Assembly (NCBI GenBank): GCA_934465295.1
Contig: CAKSKU010000023.1
Span: forward strand, 1 to 30,252
From: an uncultured Oscillospiraceae bacterium
Lineage (GTDB): Bacteria; Bacillota; Clostridia; Oscillospirales; Ruminococcaceae
Reading direction: 5' to 3'
DNA length: 30,252 bases
This document shows positions 17,087-24,902 of the stretch, one piece after another. The first letter of the stretch is position 1. The number at the start of each line of letters is the position of its first letter. The notes beneath the pieces were generated by a model. The model saw only the letters and a list, made by a program, of their open reading frames with translations. It was not told the origin of the DNA and did no database searches. Position numbers and translations under genes: made by a program.

Positions 17087-17097
17087 CTTTTTGAATG
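17087..17097. promoter_or_regulatory. Upstream half of a candidate FruR operator pair
   Basis: CTTTTTGAATG is the exact reverse complement of 17175-17185. The two sites flank the fruR promoter at 17115-17143, an arrangement that suits autoregulation by DNA looping. Confidence 0.4.
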
Positions 17098-17114
17098 TTT
17101 TTGACTGAAAACTA

Positions 17115-17143
17115 TTGATTTTCTAATTGAGTTGTGTTATTAT
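17115..17143 (+). promoter_or_regulatory. Sigma-A promoter of the fructose operon
   Basis: TTGATT (17115-17120), 17-bp spacer, TATTAT (17138-17143), with extended -10 TGT. Expected start near 17150, giving a 48-nt leader to fruR. Confidence 0.65.
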
Positions 17144-17174
17144 CATAGCAGAAACAATCACAAACGTTCAAATG

Positions 17175-17185
17175 CATTCAAAAAG
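17175..17185. promoter_or_regulatory. Downstream half of a candidate FruR operator pair
   Basis: CATTCAAAAAG mirrors 17087-17097. A second TTCAAA lies 10 bp upstream (17168), so this side holds a direct repeat at one-helical-turn spacing. It sits in the leader just before the ribosome site. Confidence 0.4.
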
Positions 17186-17197
17186 AAGGTGCTGAAA

Positions 17198-17947
17198 ATG
17201 CTTACGGAAGAAAGACACGCTTTTATATTGGAGCAGGTAAAGTGCGGCGGAAGCGTCACAATGACGGAGCTTTGCGAGCAGCTTGGAGCGTCCGAATCGA
17301 CTGTCAGACGTGACCTTACGCAGCTTGACGAAAAAGGCTTGCTGAAAAAGGTACACGGCGGTGCGATAGCCGCTGACGACCGCTCGTTCAGTATGGTGGA
17401 AAATGACGTTGAATCAAAATCAAAGCTTTTCACCGAGGAAAAAACGGCGATAGCGAGATATGCGGCTTCGCTCGTCGATGACGGCGATCTGGTTTTCATC
17501 GATGCTGGAACGACCACCGAAAAGATGATAGATTTTCTTCCCGACAAAAACGTAATTTTCGTGACAAATGCGTTCGTACACGCAAAAAAGCTTGCCCAGA
17601 GAGGATTCAAGGTCTATATCCCCGCAGGCGAGATAAAGGTCACGACTGAGGCTATTGTCGGAGCGGAATGTGTCAGCAGTCTGCAAAGCTACAACTTTAC
17701 AAAATGCTTCATCGGTGCGAACGGGATCTCGCTTTCATCGGGTGTTACGACTCCCGACCGAAACGAAGCGAGCGTAAAGACGGCGGCAGTTCAGAACAGC
17801 CAGACTGTTTACATTCTTGCAGACCACTCCAAATTCGGTCAGGTTTCGGCAATAACGTTCACGCAGCTTGGCAGAGTGAACATAATCACGGACAAGCTTC
17901 AGGATAAAAAATATCTTTCAAAGGCTAATATCAAGGAGGTAATGTGA
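17198..17947 (+). CDS. fruR: DeoR-family transcriptional regulator of the fructose operon
   Basis: 249 residues from the ATG at 17198, preferred over an in-frame ATG at 17132 because AGAAGG lies 8 nt before it and MLTEERHAFILEQ is the usual DeoR-family start. An N-terminal winged helix (~20-55) has SESTVRRDLTQLDEKGLLKKVHGG, the DeoR signature. The C-terminal DeoRC domain (sugar-phosphate sensor) includes DAGTTTEKMIDFL and GANGIS. Its stop is one base from the fruK ATG, so the two are coupled. In lactic acid bacteria FruR responds to fructose-1-phosphate; here the same ligand is inferred from its neighbours. Mirror-image sites around its own promoter suggest autoregulation. Confidence 0.93.
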   Translation: MLTEERHAFILEQVKCGGSVTMTELCEQLGASESTVRRDLTQLDEKGLLKKVHGGAIAADDRSFSMVENDVESKSKLFTEEKTAIARYAASLVDDGDLVFIDAGTTTEKMIDFLPDKNVIFVTNAFVHAKKLAQRGFKVYIPAGEIKVTTEAIVGAECVSSLQSYNFTKCFIGANGISLSSGVTTPDRNEASVKTAAVQNSQTVYILADHSKFGQVSAITFTQLGRVNIITDKLQDKKYLSKANIKEVM

Positions 17948-17948
17948 C

Positions 17949-18848
17949 ATGGTTTATACAGTAACTTTCAACCCTGCTATCGACTATGTTGTTCACACGG
18001 GCGAAATGAAGCTCGGCACAACGAACCGTTCCGAAAAGGAAGAAATGTACTTCGGCGGAAAGGGCATCAATGTTTCGATAGTTTTGAGAGAGCTTGGCAT
18101 CGGTTCAAAGGCGTTCGGCTTCACGGCAGGCTTCACGGGCGAAGCGATAGAAAACGGACTTTCCGAAATGGGCATCGATGCGGATTTCGTTCGCCTTAAA
18201 AACGGAAATTCACGAATAAATGTGAAAATAAAATCGACCGAGGAGACCGAACTCAACGGTCAGGGCCCTGACATTGACGAAGCCGCTATCAACGCTCTTT
18301 TTGCAAAGCTGGACAAGCTTTCGGACGGCGACACGCTTATCCTCGCAGGAAGCATACCGTCCTCGCTCCCGTCCGATATCTATGAGAAAATTCTCGGAAG
18401 GCTCTCGGGCAGGAACATCAAAACCGTGGTCGATGCGACTAAGGACTTGCTCCTCAACGTGCTGAAATACAAGCCCTTCCTTGTAAAGCCGAACAATCAC
18501 GAGCTTGGCGAAATGTTCGGAGCTGAGCTTAAAACGGACGAAGAAATTGAAAAGTACGCTCGGAAACTGCAGGAAATGGGTGCGGTGAATGTGCTTATCT
18601 CAATGGCAGGCGACGGTGCGATGCTCATTGATGAATACGGAAAAATGCACCGCTGCGGAGTATGCAAAGGAACGGTAAAAAACTCCGTTGGCGCAGGCGA
18701 TTCAATGGTCGCAGGCTTTACGGCAGGCTCACTCAAGGGCGATTACGAATACGCTCTGAAGCTTGGAACTGCGGCAGGCGGTGCGACAGCTTTCTCGGAC
18801 GGACTTGCCGAAAAAGCAAAGATAGATGAACTTCTTAAAACGCTTTAG
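17949..18848 (+). CDS. fruK: 1-phosphofructokinase
   Basis: 299 residues, normal for the family. It phosphorylates fructose-1-phosphate, the product of the fructose PTS, to fructose-1,6-bisphosphate with ATP in the cytoplasm. PfkB-fold marks are FNPAIDYVV at the N-terminus, GGKGINVSIVLRELG (~36-50), VVDATKDLL, KPNNHEL and the anion-hole motif NSVGAGDSMVAGF with the base D251. FNPAIDY and KPN(N/H)E are typical of the FruK/LacC branch rather than ribokinase. AAGGAGGT overlaps the end of fruR and is 8 nt before the ATG. It lies between the regulator and the fructose EII, which settles the choice of FruK over LacC (tagatose-6-phosphate kinase). Confidence 0.94.
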   Translation: MVYTVTFNPAIDYVVHTGEMKLGTTNRSEKEEMYFGGKGINVSIVLRELGIGSKAFGFTAGFTGEAIENGLSEMGIDADFVRLKNGNSRINVKIKSTEETELNGQGPDIDEAAINALFAKLDKLSDGDTLILAGSIPSSLPSDIYEKILGRLSGRNIKTVVDATKDLLLNVLKYKPFLVKPNNHELGEMFGAELKTDEEIEKYARKLQEMGAVNVLISMAGDGAMLIDEYGKMHRCGVCKGTVKNSVGAGDSMVAGFTAGSLKGDYEYALKLGTAAGGATAFSDGLAEKAKIDELLKTL

Positions 18849-18881
18849 TCGTTGACATAAAATTGATGAGGAGGACTTATT

Positions 18882-20792
18882 ATGAGAATAGTTGACCTGC
18901 TTAACAAAGAAAGCATTATGCTCGGCGGTTCGCCCAAGAACAAGAGCGAAGCTATCGATATGCTCGTGGAGCTTCAGGTAAAGGGCGGAAATATTGCGGA
19001 TAAGGACAAATACAAAAAGGGTATTCTTGCCCGTGAAGAAAAGGGTTCAACGGCTGTCGGCGAGGGCATTGCGATACCTCACGCAAAGAGCGAAGCGGTA
19101 AAAGCGCCGTCACTTGCGGCAATGACAGTTCCCGAGGGCGTTGATTATGAGGCGCTCGATGATGAACTCTCCAACCTCCTGTTTATGATAGCAGCACCGA
19201 ATGACGGTGATGTTCACCTTGAAGTGCTTTCAAGGCTTATGACGATCCTTATGGACGAGGATTTCCGTGCGAAGCTTCTTGCCGCAAAGGACAAGGACGA
19301 ATTTCTCAAAGTCATTGACGATATGGAGAACGAAAAGTTCCCCGATGAACCGAAAGCGGAAGTCAAGTCGGCTGACGGCTACAAAGTCCTTGCGGTAACG
19401 GCTTGCCCGACAGGAATTGCGCACACATATATGGCTGCCGAGGCTCTCGAAAAGGCAGGGGAGAAGCTTGGCATTTCGATAAAGGTCGAAACGAACGGCT
19501 CAGGCGGTGCGAAGAATATCCTCACCGATGAGGAGATAGCAAACTGCGACGGCATTATCGTTGCGGCTGACAAGGCTGTCGAAATGGCTCGGTTTGACGG
19601 AAAAAGAGTTATTATCACAAAGGTATCGGACGGAATAAAGATACCCGAGGAGCTTATCAACCGCATAGAATACAGCGATGTTCCCGTATATCATCACGAG
19701 GGCGGAAAGTCCGAAAGCTCGTCCTCATCGGGAAATGAAAGCTTCGGAAGAAAGCTTTACAAGCACCTTATGAACGGCGTATCAAATATGCTCCCGTTCA
19801 CCGTTGCAGGCGGTATTTTCATTGCGCTTGCATTCCTCATCGACTCGATAGGCGGCGCACCTCAGGACAGCGGCTTCGGTACGCACCTTGCGGCTGCTGC
19901 CTGGTTCAAGACTATCGGCGGTTACGCATTCAACTTTATGATACCTATCCTTGCAGGCTATATCGGCAAGAGCATTGCCGACAGACCGGGACTTCTTGTA
20001 GGTATGGCAGGCGGTGCAATGGCTGTTTCGGGCGCAACGTTCGCAGCACCCGCAGGTGACGTTCCCTCCGGCTTCCTCGGAGCTTTGCTTGCAGGCTTCA
20101 TCGGCGGTTTCCTCACGCTTATGCTTGAAAAAGCTTGTGATAAAATGCCGAAAGCACTCAACGGAATAAAGCCCGTTCTCATCTATCCTCTCGGCGGACT
20201 TGCAATGGTCGCAATAATGATGTGCGCAGTCAACCCGATAATGGGTATGCTCAATGAGGGACTTTCAAACTTCCTTTCCAATATGGGAAATTCGAGCAAG
20301 ATCCTCCTCGGCTGCGTACTCGGCGGAATGATGTCGATAGATATGGGCGGCCCGTTCAACAAGGCGGCTTATGTATTCGGCACGGCGGCTATCGCATCGG
20401 GCAACTATGACATTATGGCGGCTGTAATGATCGGCGGTATGGTCCCTCCAATTGCTATCGCACTCGCAACGACATTCTTCAAGGACAGATTTACAGAGGA
20501 CGAGCGCAAGAACGGACCTGTAAACTACATTATGGGACTCAGCTTCGTCACAGAGGGTGCAATTCCTTATGCGGCTGCCGATCCTGCAAGAGTTATCCCT
20601 GCCTGCTTCATCGGAGCGGCAGCGGCAGGAGGACTTTCAATGGCATTCGGCTGCACACTTCGAGCACCTCACGGTGGCATCTTCGTATTCCCCGTAGTCG
20701 GAAACCCTGTAATGTATCTTGTATCACTCGTTGTAGGTTCTGTTATCGGTATGCTTCTTCTCGGACTTTTCAAAAAGAAGATCGCAAAGTAA
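18882..20792 (+). CDS. fruA: Fructose-specific PTS enzyme EIIABC
   Basis: 636 residues, single-chain A-B-C order as in Bacillus FruA. EIIA (1-~150) has GEGIAIPHAK with the phosphorylated H67. EIIB (~165-265) begins VLAVTACPTGIAHTYMAAE with the phospho-cysteine C175. EIIC (~290-636) has about eight to nine membrane helices with LPFTVAGGI, FGTHLAA, and the PFNKAAYVFG and EGAIPYAAADP motifs of the fructose/mannitol family. It takes up fructose and delivers fructose-1-phosphate to FruK. GAGGAGG is 8 nt before the ATG. It is followed within 59 bases, without a terminator, by ptsH. Confidence 0.96.
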   Translation: MRIVDLLNKESIMLGGSPKNKSEAIDMLVELQVKGGNIADKDKYKKGILAREEKGSTAVGEGIAIPHAKSEAVKAPSLAAMTVPEGVDYEALDDELSNLLFMIAAPNDGDVHLEVLSRLMTILMDEDFRAKLLAAKDKDEFLKVIDDMENEKFPDEPKAEVKSADGYKVLAVTACPTGIAHTYMAAEALEKAGEKLGISIKVETNGSGGAKNILTDEEIANCDGIIVAADKAVEMARFDGKRVIITKVSDGIKIPEELINRIEYSDVPVYHHEGGKSESSSSSGNESFGRKLYKHLMNGVSNMLPFTVAGGIFIALAFLIDSIGGAPQDSGFGTHLAAAAWFKTIGGYAFNFMIPILAGYIGKSIADRPGLLVGMAGGAMAVSGATFAAPAGDVPSGFLGALLAGFIGGFLTLMLEKACDKMPKALNGIKPVLIYPLGGLAMVAIMMCAVNPIMGMLNEGLSNFLSNMGNSSKILLGCVLGGMMSIDMGGPFNKAAYVFGTAAIASGNYDIMAAVMIGGMVPPIAIALATTFFKDRFTEDERKNGPVNYIMGLSFVTEGAIPYAAADPARVIPACFIGAAAAGGLSMAFGCTLRAPHGGIFVFPVVGNPVMYLVSLVVGSVIGMLLLGLFKKKIAK

Positions 20793-20851
20793 ATTTTCAA
20801 AACAAGCAATTCATTCAAGAATAAAAAAAATTTTATAAGGAGAGAATAACT

Positions 20852-21118
20852 ATGGTATCAAAGGTTGTAACAGTAGTAAATGCAGAGGGTATGCATATGC
20901 GTCCCGCAGGAATGATCGCAAAGGCAGCAAAGGAACACCCTGACAGCGAGGTCGTTATGAAAGCCAACGGCAAGGAGATCAAGGCAAAGGCTGTAATGCA
21001 GATAATGGCAGCAGGCATCAAAAAAGGCACAGACGTTGAACTGACCGTTTCGGGCGGCAATGAGCAGGCTGTACTTGATGAATTCGTAAAGATGTTCGAG
21101 GACGGTTTCGGCGAATAA
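20852..21118 (+). CDS. ptsH: Phosphocarrier protein HPr, lacking the regulatory serine
   Basis: 88 residues. It shuttles phosphate from enzyme I to EIIA. The active centre is GMHMRPA with H15 and R17, so catalysis should be intact. The segment NGKEIKAKAVMQIMAAGI aligns with Bacillus NGKTVNLKSIMGVMSLGI and places Ala47 where Ser46, the HPr-kinase target, normally lies (one residue is inserted before it). HPr kinase/CcpA control through Ser-P should therefore not act on this protein. AAGGAGAG precedes the ATG. It lies between fruA and ptsI, so the general PTS proteins are made with the fructose transporter. A paralogous HPr elsewhere in the genome is possible. Confidence 0.95.
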   Translation: MVSKVVTVVNAEGMHMRPAGMIAKAAKEHPDSEVVMKANGKEIKAKAVMQIMAAGIKKGTDVELTVSGGNEQAVLDEFVKMFEDGFGE

Positions 21119-21130
21119 AATTGACACAAA

Positions 21131-21160
21131 AGCATCGGACGGTGAGTGCTGTCCGATGCT
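21131..21160 (+). promoter_or_regulatory. Perfect 10-bp hairpin between ptsH and ptsI
   Basis: AGCATCGGAC and GTCCGATGCT pair completely around a 10-nt loop. No T run follows, so it is not a standard terminator. It may protect the upstream mRNA or mark a processing site that sets the HPr to EI ratio; this is inference. Confidence 0.7.
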
Positions 21161-21180
21161 CCAACGGGAGGAGCTTATCT

Positions 21181-22815
21181 ATGACAACTTTAAAGGGCAA
21201 GGGAGTTTACGGTGCTATCGCACTCGGACGTATTTCCGTTTTTACTCGCAGAGAAGCATCGGTCAAGAGAACTCACATCGAAGATATTGAAGCGGAAAAG
21301 GCAAGGCTTGAAAAGGCAAAGGAAAAAGCCACAGAGCAGCTCCGCACGATTTACGAAAAGGCGCTCAAAGAGGTCGGCGAAGCCAATGCGCAGATCTTTG
21401 AGATACATCAGATGATGATAGAGGACGAGGACTACAACGAGTCTATCGCAAGCATTATTGAAACGCAGTCCGTCAATGCCGAATATGCGGTCGCAGTAAC
21501 GGCAGACAACTTCTCGGAAATGTTCGCTTCGATGGACGATGCTTATATGCAGGCTCGTTCGGCTGATGTCAAGGATATTTCCAACCGTATCATAAGCTGT
21601 CTTTCCGATGAGGGCGGTTCGGACGCTGTTTCCGATGAAAAGGTCATAATCTGCGCTGACGACCTCGCACCGAGCGAAACCGTTCAGCTCGACAAGGACA
21701 AAGTTCTCGCATTCGTGACGGCTTTCGGCTCGTCCAATTCGCACACGGCTATCCTTGCAAGAAATATGAATATCCCTGCTGTAATAGGCGTGGGAACGGA
21801 GCTTCTTAACACTGTAAAGAGCGGAGTTTTTGCCGCTGTTGACGGCTACACTGGCGAAATTTTCATTGACCCCGATGAGGAGACCGTTGCAAAGCTCGAA
21901 AAGAAGCGCAAAGAGGACGAAGAGAAAAAGCATCTCTTACAGGAACTCAAAGGCAAGGAAAATGTTACGCTTGACGGCAGAAAGATCAACATTTACGCCA
22001 ACATCGGCAGCGTTGACAACATCGGTGCAGTACTTGCGAATGATGCAGGCGGAATAGGCTTGTTCCGAAGCGAATTTCTCTATCTCGAAAGCAGCGATTA
22101 CCCGACCGAGGAGCAGCAGTTCGCCGCTTACAAGCGTGTTCTTGAAAGCATGGCAGGCAAAAAGGTCATAATCCGAACTCTTGACATCGGCGCAGACAAG
22201 CAGGTCGATTATTTCGGACTGGAAAAGGAAGAAAATCCTGCGCTCGGCTACCGTGCAATAAGAATTTGTCTTACACGACCCGAAATTTTCAGAACACAGC
22301 TCCGTGCGCTTTACAGAGCATCGGCTTACGGCAATCTCGGCATAATGTTCCCGATGATAACGAGCGTTTCTGAGGTCGAAAAGATACTTGCAATGTGCAG
22401 CGAAGTCAGGGAACAGCTCAGAGCGGAGGGTGTTGAGGTCTCCGACAATGTGGAGCTTGGTATTATGATAGAGACCCCTGCGGCTGCGTTAATAAGCGAC
22501 AGGCTTGCGCCGATGGTGGACTTTTTCAGCGTCGGCACGAACGACCTCACGCAGTATACTCTCGCCTGCGACCGTCAGAACGCCAATATTGAGCAGTTCA
22601 TCGACACTCACCACGAAGCTATTCTACGCCTTATCGAAATGTCGGCTGAAAACGCTCACAAGCACGGCGCTTGGATAGGCATTTGCGGAGAGCTTGCGGC
22701 TGACACGAGCCTTACCGAAACGTTCCTGCGAATGGGAATCGACGAGCTTTCCGTTTCGCCGACCTTCGTATTAAAGGTAAGGGACGCAGTAAGAAAATGC
22801 GACCTTTCAAAGTAA
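21181..22815 (+). CDS. ptsI: PTS enzyme I (phosphoenolpyruvate-protein phosphotransferase)
   Basis: 544 residues from the ATG at 21181, preceded by GGGAGGAGC. An in-frame TTG at 21121 was rejected since it lies across the intergenic hairpin. It autophosphorylates from PEP and passes phosphate to HPr. The N-terminal HPr-binding helical region is ~1-145 (acidic/basic coiled stretch AEKARLEKAKEKA). The phospho-histidine domain has GSSNSHTAILARN with H188. The C-terminal TIM-barrel PEP domain has GIGLFRSEFLY, GYRAIRICL, NVELGIMIETPAA, VGTNDLTQY and the GICGELAAD site with the catalytic Cys. Length is slightly below the usual ~570. It is the fifth gene of the operon. Confidence 0.96.
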   Translation: MTTLKGKGVYGAIALGRISVFTRREASVKRTHIEDIEAEKARLEKAKEKATEQLRTIYEKALKEVGEANAQIFEIHQMMIEDEDYNESIASIIETQSVNAEYAVAVTADNFSEMFASMDDAYMQARSADVKDISNRIISCLSDEGGSDAVSDEKVIICADDLAPSETVQLDKDKVLAFVTAFGSSNSHTAILARNMNIPAVIGVGTELLNTVKSGVFAAVDGYTGEIFIDPDEETVAKLEKKRKEDEEKKHLLQELKGKENVTLDGRKINIYANIGSVDNIGAVLANDAGGIGLFRSEFLYLESSDYPTEEQQFAAYKRVLESMAGKKVIIRTLDIGADKQVDYFGLEKEENPALGYRAIRICLTRPEIFRTQLRALYRASAYGNLGIMFPMITSVSEVEKILAMCSEVREQLRAEGVEVSDNVELGIMIETPAAALISDRLAPMVDFFSVGTNDLTQYTLACDRQNANIEQFIDTHHEAILRLIEMSAENAHKHGAWIGICGELAADTSLTETFLRMGIDELSVSPTFVLKVRDAVRKCDLSK

Positions 22816-22830
22816 TTTTATAAATTTTCC

Positions 22831-22871
22831 AACACCGTACAAAGCGAATTGCCTTGTGCGGTATTGGTGTT
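22831..22871 (+). promoter_or_regulatory. Hairpin between ptsI and fbp
   Basis: ACCGTACAA (22834-22842) pairs with TTGTGCGGT (22854-22862) with one G-U. AACACC (22831-22836) can alternatively pair with GGTGTT (22866-22871). No T run follows. It resembles the ptsH-ptsI hairpin in position and likely role. Confidence 0.6.
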
Positions 22872-22890
22872 ACATAAGGAATTTTAAAAA

Positions 22891-24828
22891 ATGGACAAAA
22901 AATATCTTACCCTGCTTGCAAAAAAGTTCCCGACTATCGACAGTGCTGTCAGCGAGATAGTTAACCTTTCGGCGATACGCAGTCTTCCAAAGGGAACGGA
23001 GTATTTTTTCAGCGATATCCACGGCGAATATGAAGCGTTCCTGCATATGCTCAAAAGCGCATCGGGAATGATAAAAAACAAGATCGATATAACACTCGGA
23101 AAGACCGTAGCCTCGGCGGAGCGTGAGGAGCTTGCGTTCCTCATTTATTACCCCGATAAAAAACTAAAGGAACTTTATCATCAGGGAAAGCTCACCGATG
23201 AATGGTACAGAATAACGATATATCGGCTCATTCTCGTCTGCGAAGCGGTCTCGGCGAAGTACACACGTTCAAGAGTTCGCAAGCGCACACCAAAGGATAT
23301 GGTCTATATCCTTGACGAGCTTCTCAACGTTACGGACGATGTTGTGAAGGAATATTATTATGATGAAATAATCAAAACTATCCTCGATACTGAGATAGCC
23401 GACCGTTTTATCAAATCGATATGCGAGCTTATCCAGTCGCTTGCGATAGACAATTTACATATAATCGGCGATATCTACGACAGGGGCGCTCGCGCGGATA
23501 TAATCATGGACGAGCTGATGAAGATACACGATGTTGATATCCAGTGGGGAAATCACGACATTTCGTGGATGGGTGCAGCTTCGGGCAACTGGGCGCTTAT
23601 CGCAAACGTTATAAGGATATCGATGCGCTACAACAACTTCGATGTGCTGGAGGACGGCTACGGTCTGAACCTCCGTGCGCTTGCCGTTTTTGCGGGCGAG
23701 ACCTACAAGGATGACGACTGCGCACTTTTCGCACCGCAAACGCTTGATGACAACATCTATGATCCCGTTGATACGGGGCTTGTTGCGAAGATGCACAAGG
23801 CGATAACGATCATTCAGCTAAAACTCGAGGGTCAGCTCATCGAACGTCACCCCGAATGGGGTATGGCTGAACACAGCGTTTTCGCTCATGCTGATTTTAC
23901 CGATAATACCGTTGAGATAGGCGGAAAGAAGTACAAGCTGCTCGATACGAATTTCCCGACAGTTTACCCCGAGCGTCCGCTTGAACTCACCGATGAGGAA
24001 AATGAGCTTATGACCGTTCTTGCGTATTCGTTTATGCACAGCGACCGCCTGAACAGGCATATCCGTTTTCTCTATTCCAAAGGCTCGATGTATAAAACGA
24101 TAAACGGAAACCTGCTTTTCCACGGCTGCATACCGCTTGACAAGGACGGCGAACTGCAAAGCATAAATATCGAGGGCAGGCAGTATTCGGGCAGGGAAAT
24201 GCTCGATAAGCTTGACGAGACGGCGAACAAAGCGTACTTTTTGCAGGAGGGCGAGGAAAAGGACTACGCCGCAGACTATCTTTGGTATCTCTGGTGCGGA
24301 CCCTGCTCGCCGCTCTACGGCAAGGACAAAATGGCGTTCTTCGAGCGTTATTTCATCGATGATAAGGAGCTTTGGAAAGAGAATTATAATGATTATTACC
24401 ACTTCTCCGAGCAGGCGGACGTCTGCGGACAGATACTTGCAATGTTCGGACTTGACCCTCTGCACGGTCATATCATAAACGGTCACGTTCCCGTCAAGAT
24501 CAAGAACGGCGAAAGTCCCGTCCGTGCAGATGGTAGGCTGTTCGTGATCGACGGCGGCATCTCGAAAGCATATCAGAAAGCAACGGGTATCGCCGGCTAC
24601 ACGCTCATCTACGATTCGCACAGCCTTAACCTTGCCGAGCATAAGCCGTTCGTGGCAGGAGAGAGCGAGCATACACCGACGATACACCTTGTGGAAAAGC
24701 TTGACCGCCGTGCGAATATCTCCGATACGGACAAGGGCAAGGAGCTGCTTGAACAGATAAGCGATCTTCGTGAGCTGCTTGCGGCGTACCGTTCGGGCGA
24801 GATAAAGGAAAGCGGTAAAATAGTGTGA
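22891..24828 (+). CDS. fbp: Fructose-1,6-bisphosphatase, class III (Firmicutes type)
   Basis: 645 residues, close to Bacillus Fbp (~670). It hydrolyses fructose-1,6-bisphosphate to fructose-6-phosphate and phosphate, the gluconeogenic step. Calcineurin-like metal sites are visible: FSDIHGEYEAF (D42, H44), IIGDIYDRGARAD (D194, D197, R198) and WGNHDISWMGA (N221, H222, D223). The family-specific C-terminal half has HLVEKLDRR near the end. The start has only a weak AAGGA site. Fbp follows ptsI by 75 bases with no terminator, so it is probably co-transcribed; with FruK it would convert incoming fructose to fructose-6-phosphate for biosynthesis. Confidence 0.96.
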   Translation: MDKKYLTLLAKKFPTIDSAVSEIVNLSAIRSLPKGTEYFFSDIHGEYEAFLHMLKSASGMIKNKIDITLGKTVASAEREELAFLIYYPDKKLKELYHQGKLTDEWYRITIYRLILVCEAVSAKYTRSRVRKRTPKDMVYILDELLNVTDDVVKEYYYDEIIKTILDTEIADRFIKSICELIQSLAIDNLHIIGDIYDRGARADIIMDELMKIHDVDIQWGNHDISWMGAASGNWALIANVIRISMRYNNFDVLEDGYGLNLRALAVFAGETYKDDDCALFAPQTLDDNIYDPVDTGLVAKMHKAITIIQLKLEGQLIERHPEWGMAEHSVFAHADFTDNTVEIGGKKYKLLDTNFPTVYPERPLELTDEENELMTVLAYSFMHSDRLNRHIRFLYSKGSMYKTINGNLLFHGCIPLDKDGELQSINIEGRQYSGREMLDKLDETANKAYFLQEGEEKDYAADYLWYLWCGPCSPLYGKDKMAFFERYFIDDKELWKENYNDYYHFSEQADVCGQILAMFGLDPLHGHIINGHVPVKIKNGESPVRADGRLFVIDGGISKAYQKATGIAGYTLIYDSHSLNLAEHKPFVAGESEHTPTIHLVEKLDRRANISDTDKGKELLEQISDLRELLAAYRSGEIKESGKIV

Positions 24829-24856
24829 AGGCAAGCCCTCTGAGGTCTTATATTAA

Positions 24857-24887
24857 AAAAGGGAGCTGCTTAAAACAGCTCCCTTTT
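24857..24887. terminator. Two-way intrinsic terminator between fbp and the YitT gene
   Basis: Perfect 12-bp stem AAAAGGGAGCTG / CAGCTCCCTTTT with a 7-nt loop; the A and T flanks give a U tract on both strands. It separates two convergent transcripts. Confidence 0.92.
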
Positions 24888-24902
24888 ATGGCATATTTGT
24901 GT

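Noticed and set aside
17132..17197. Longer start for the DeoR-type regulator
   Set aside because: It falls inside the -10 spacer region before the predicted transcription start; the ATG at 17198 has a ribosome site and the family's usual N-terminus.
21121..21180. TTG start for enzyme I
   Set aside because: It would translate through the 10-bp hairpin; the ATG at 21181 follows GGGAGGAGC and matches the normal EI start.
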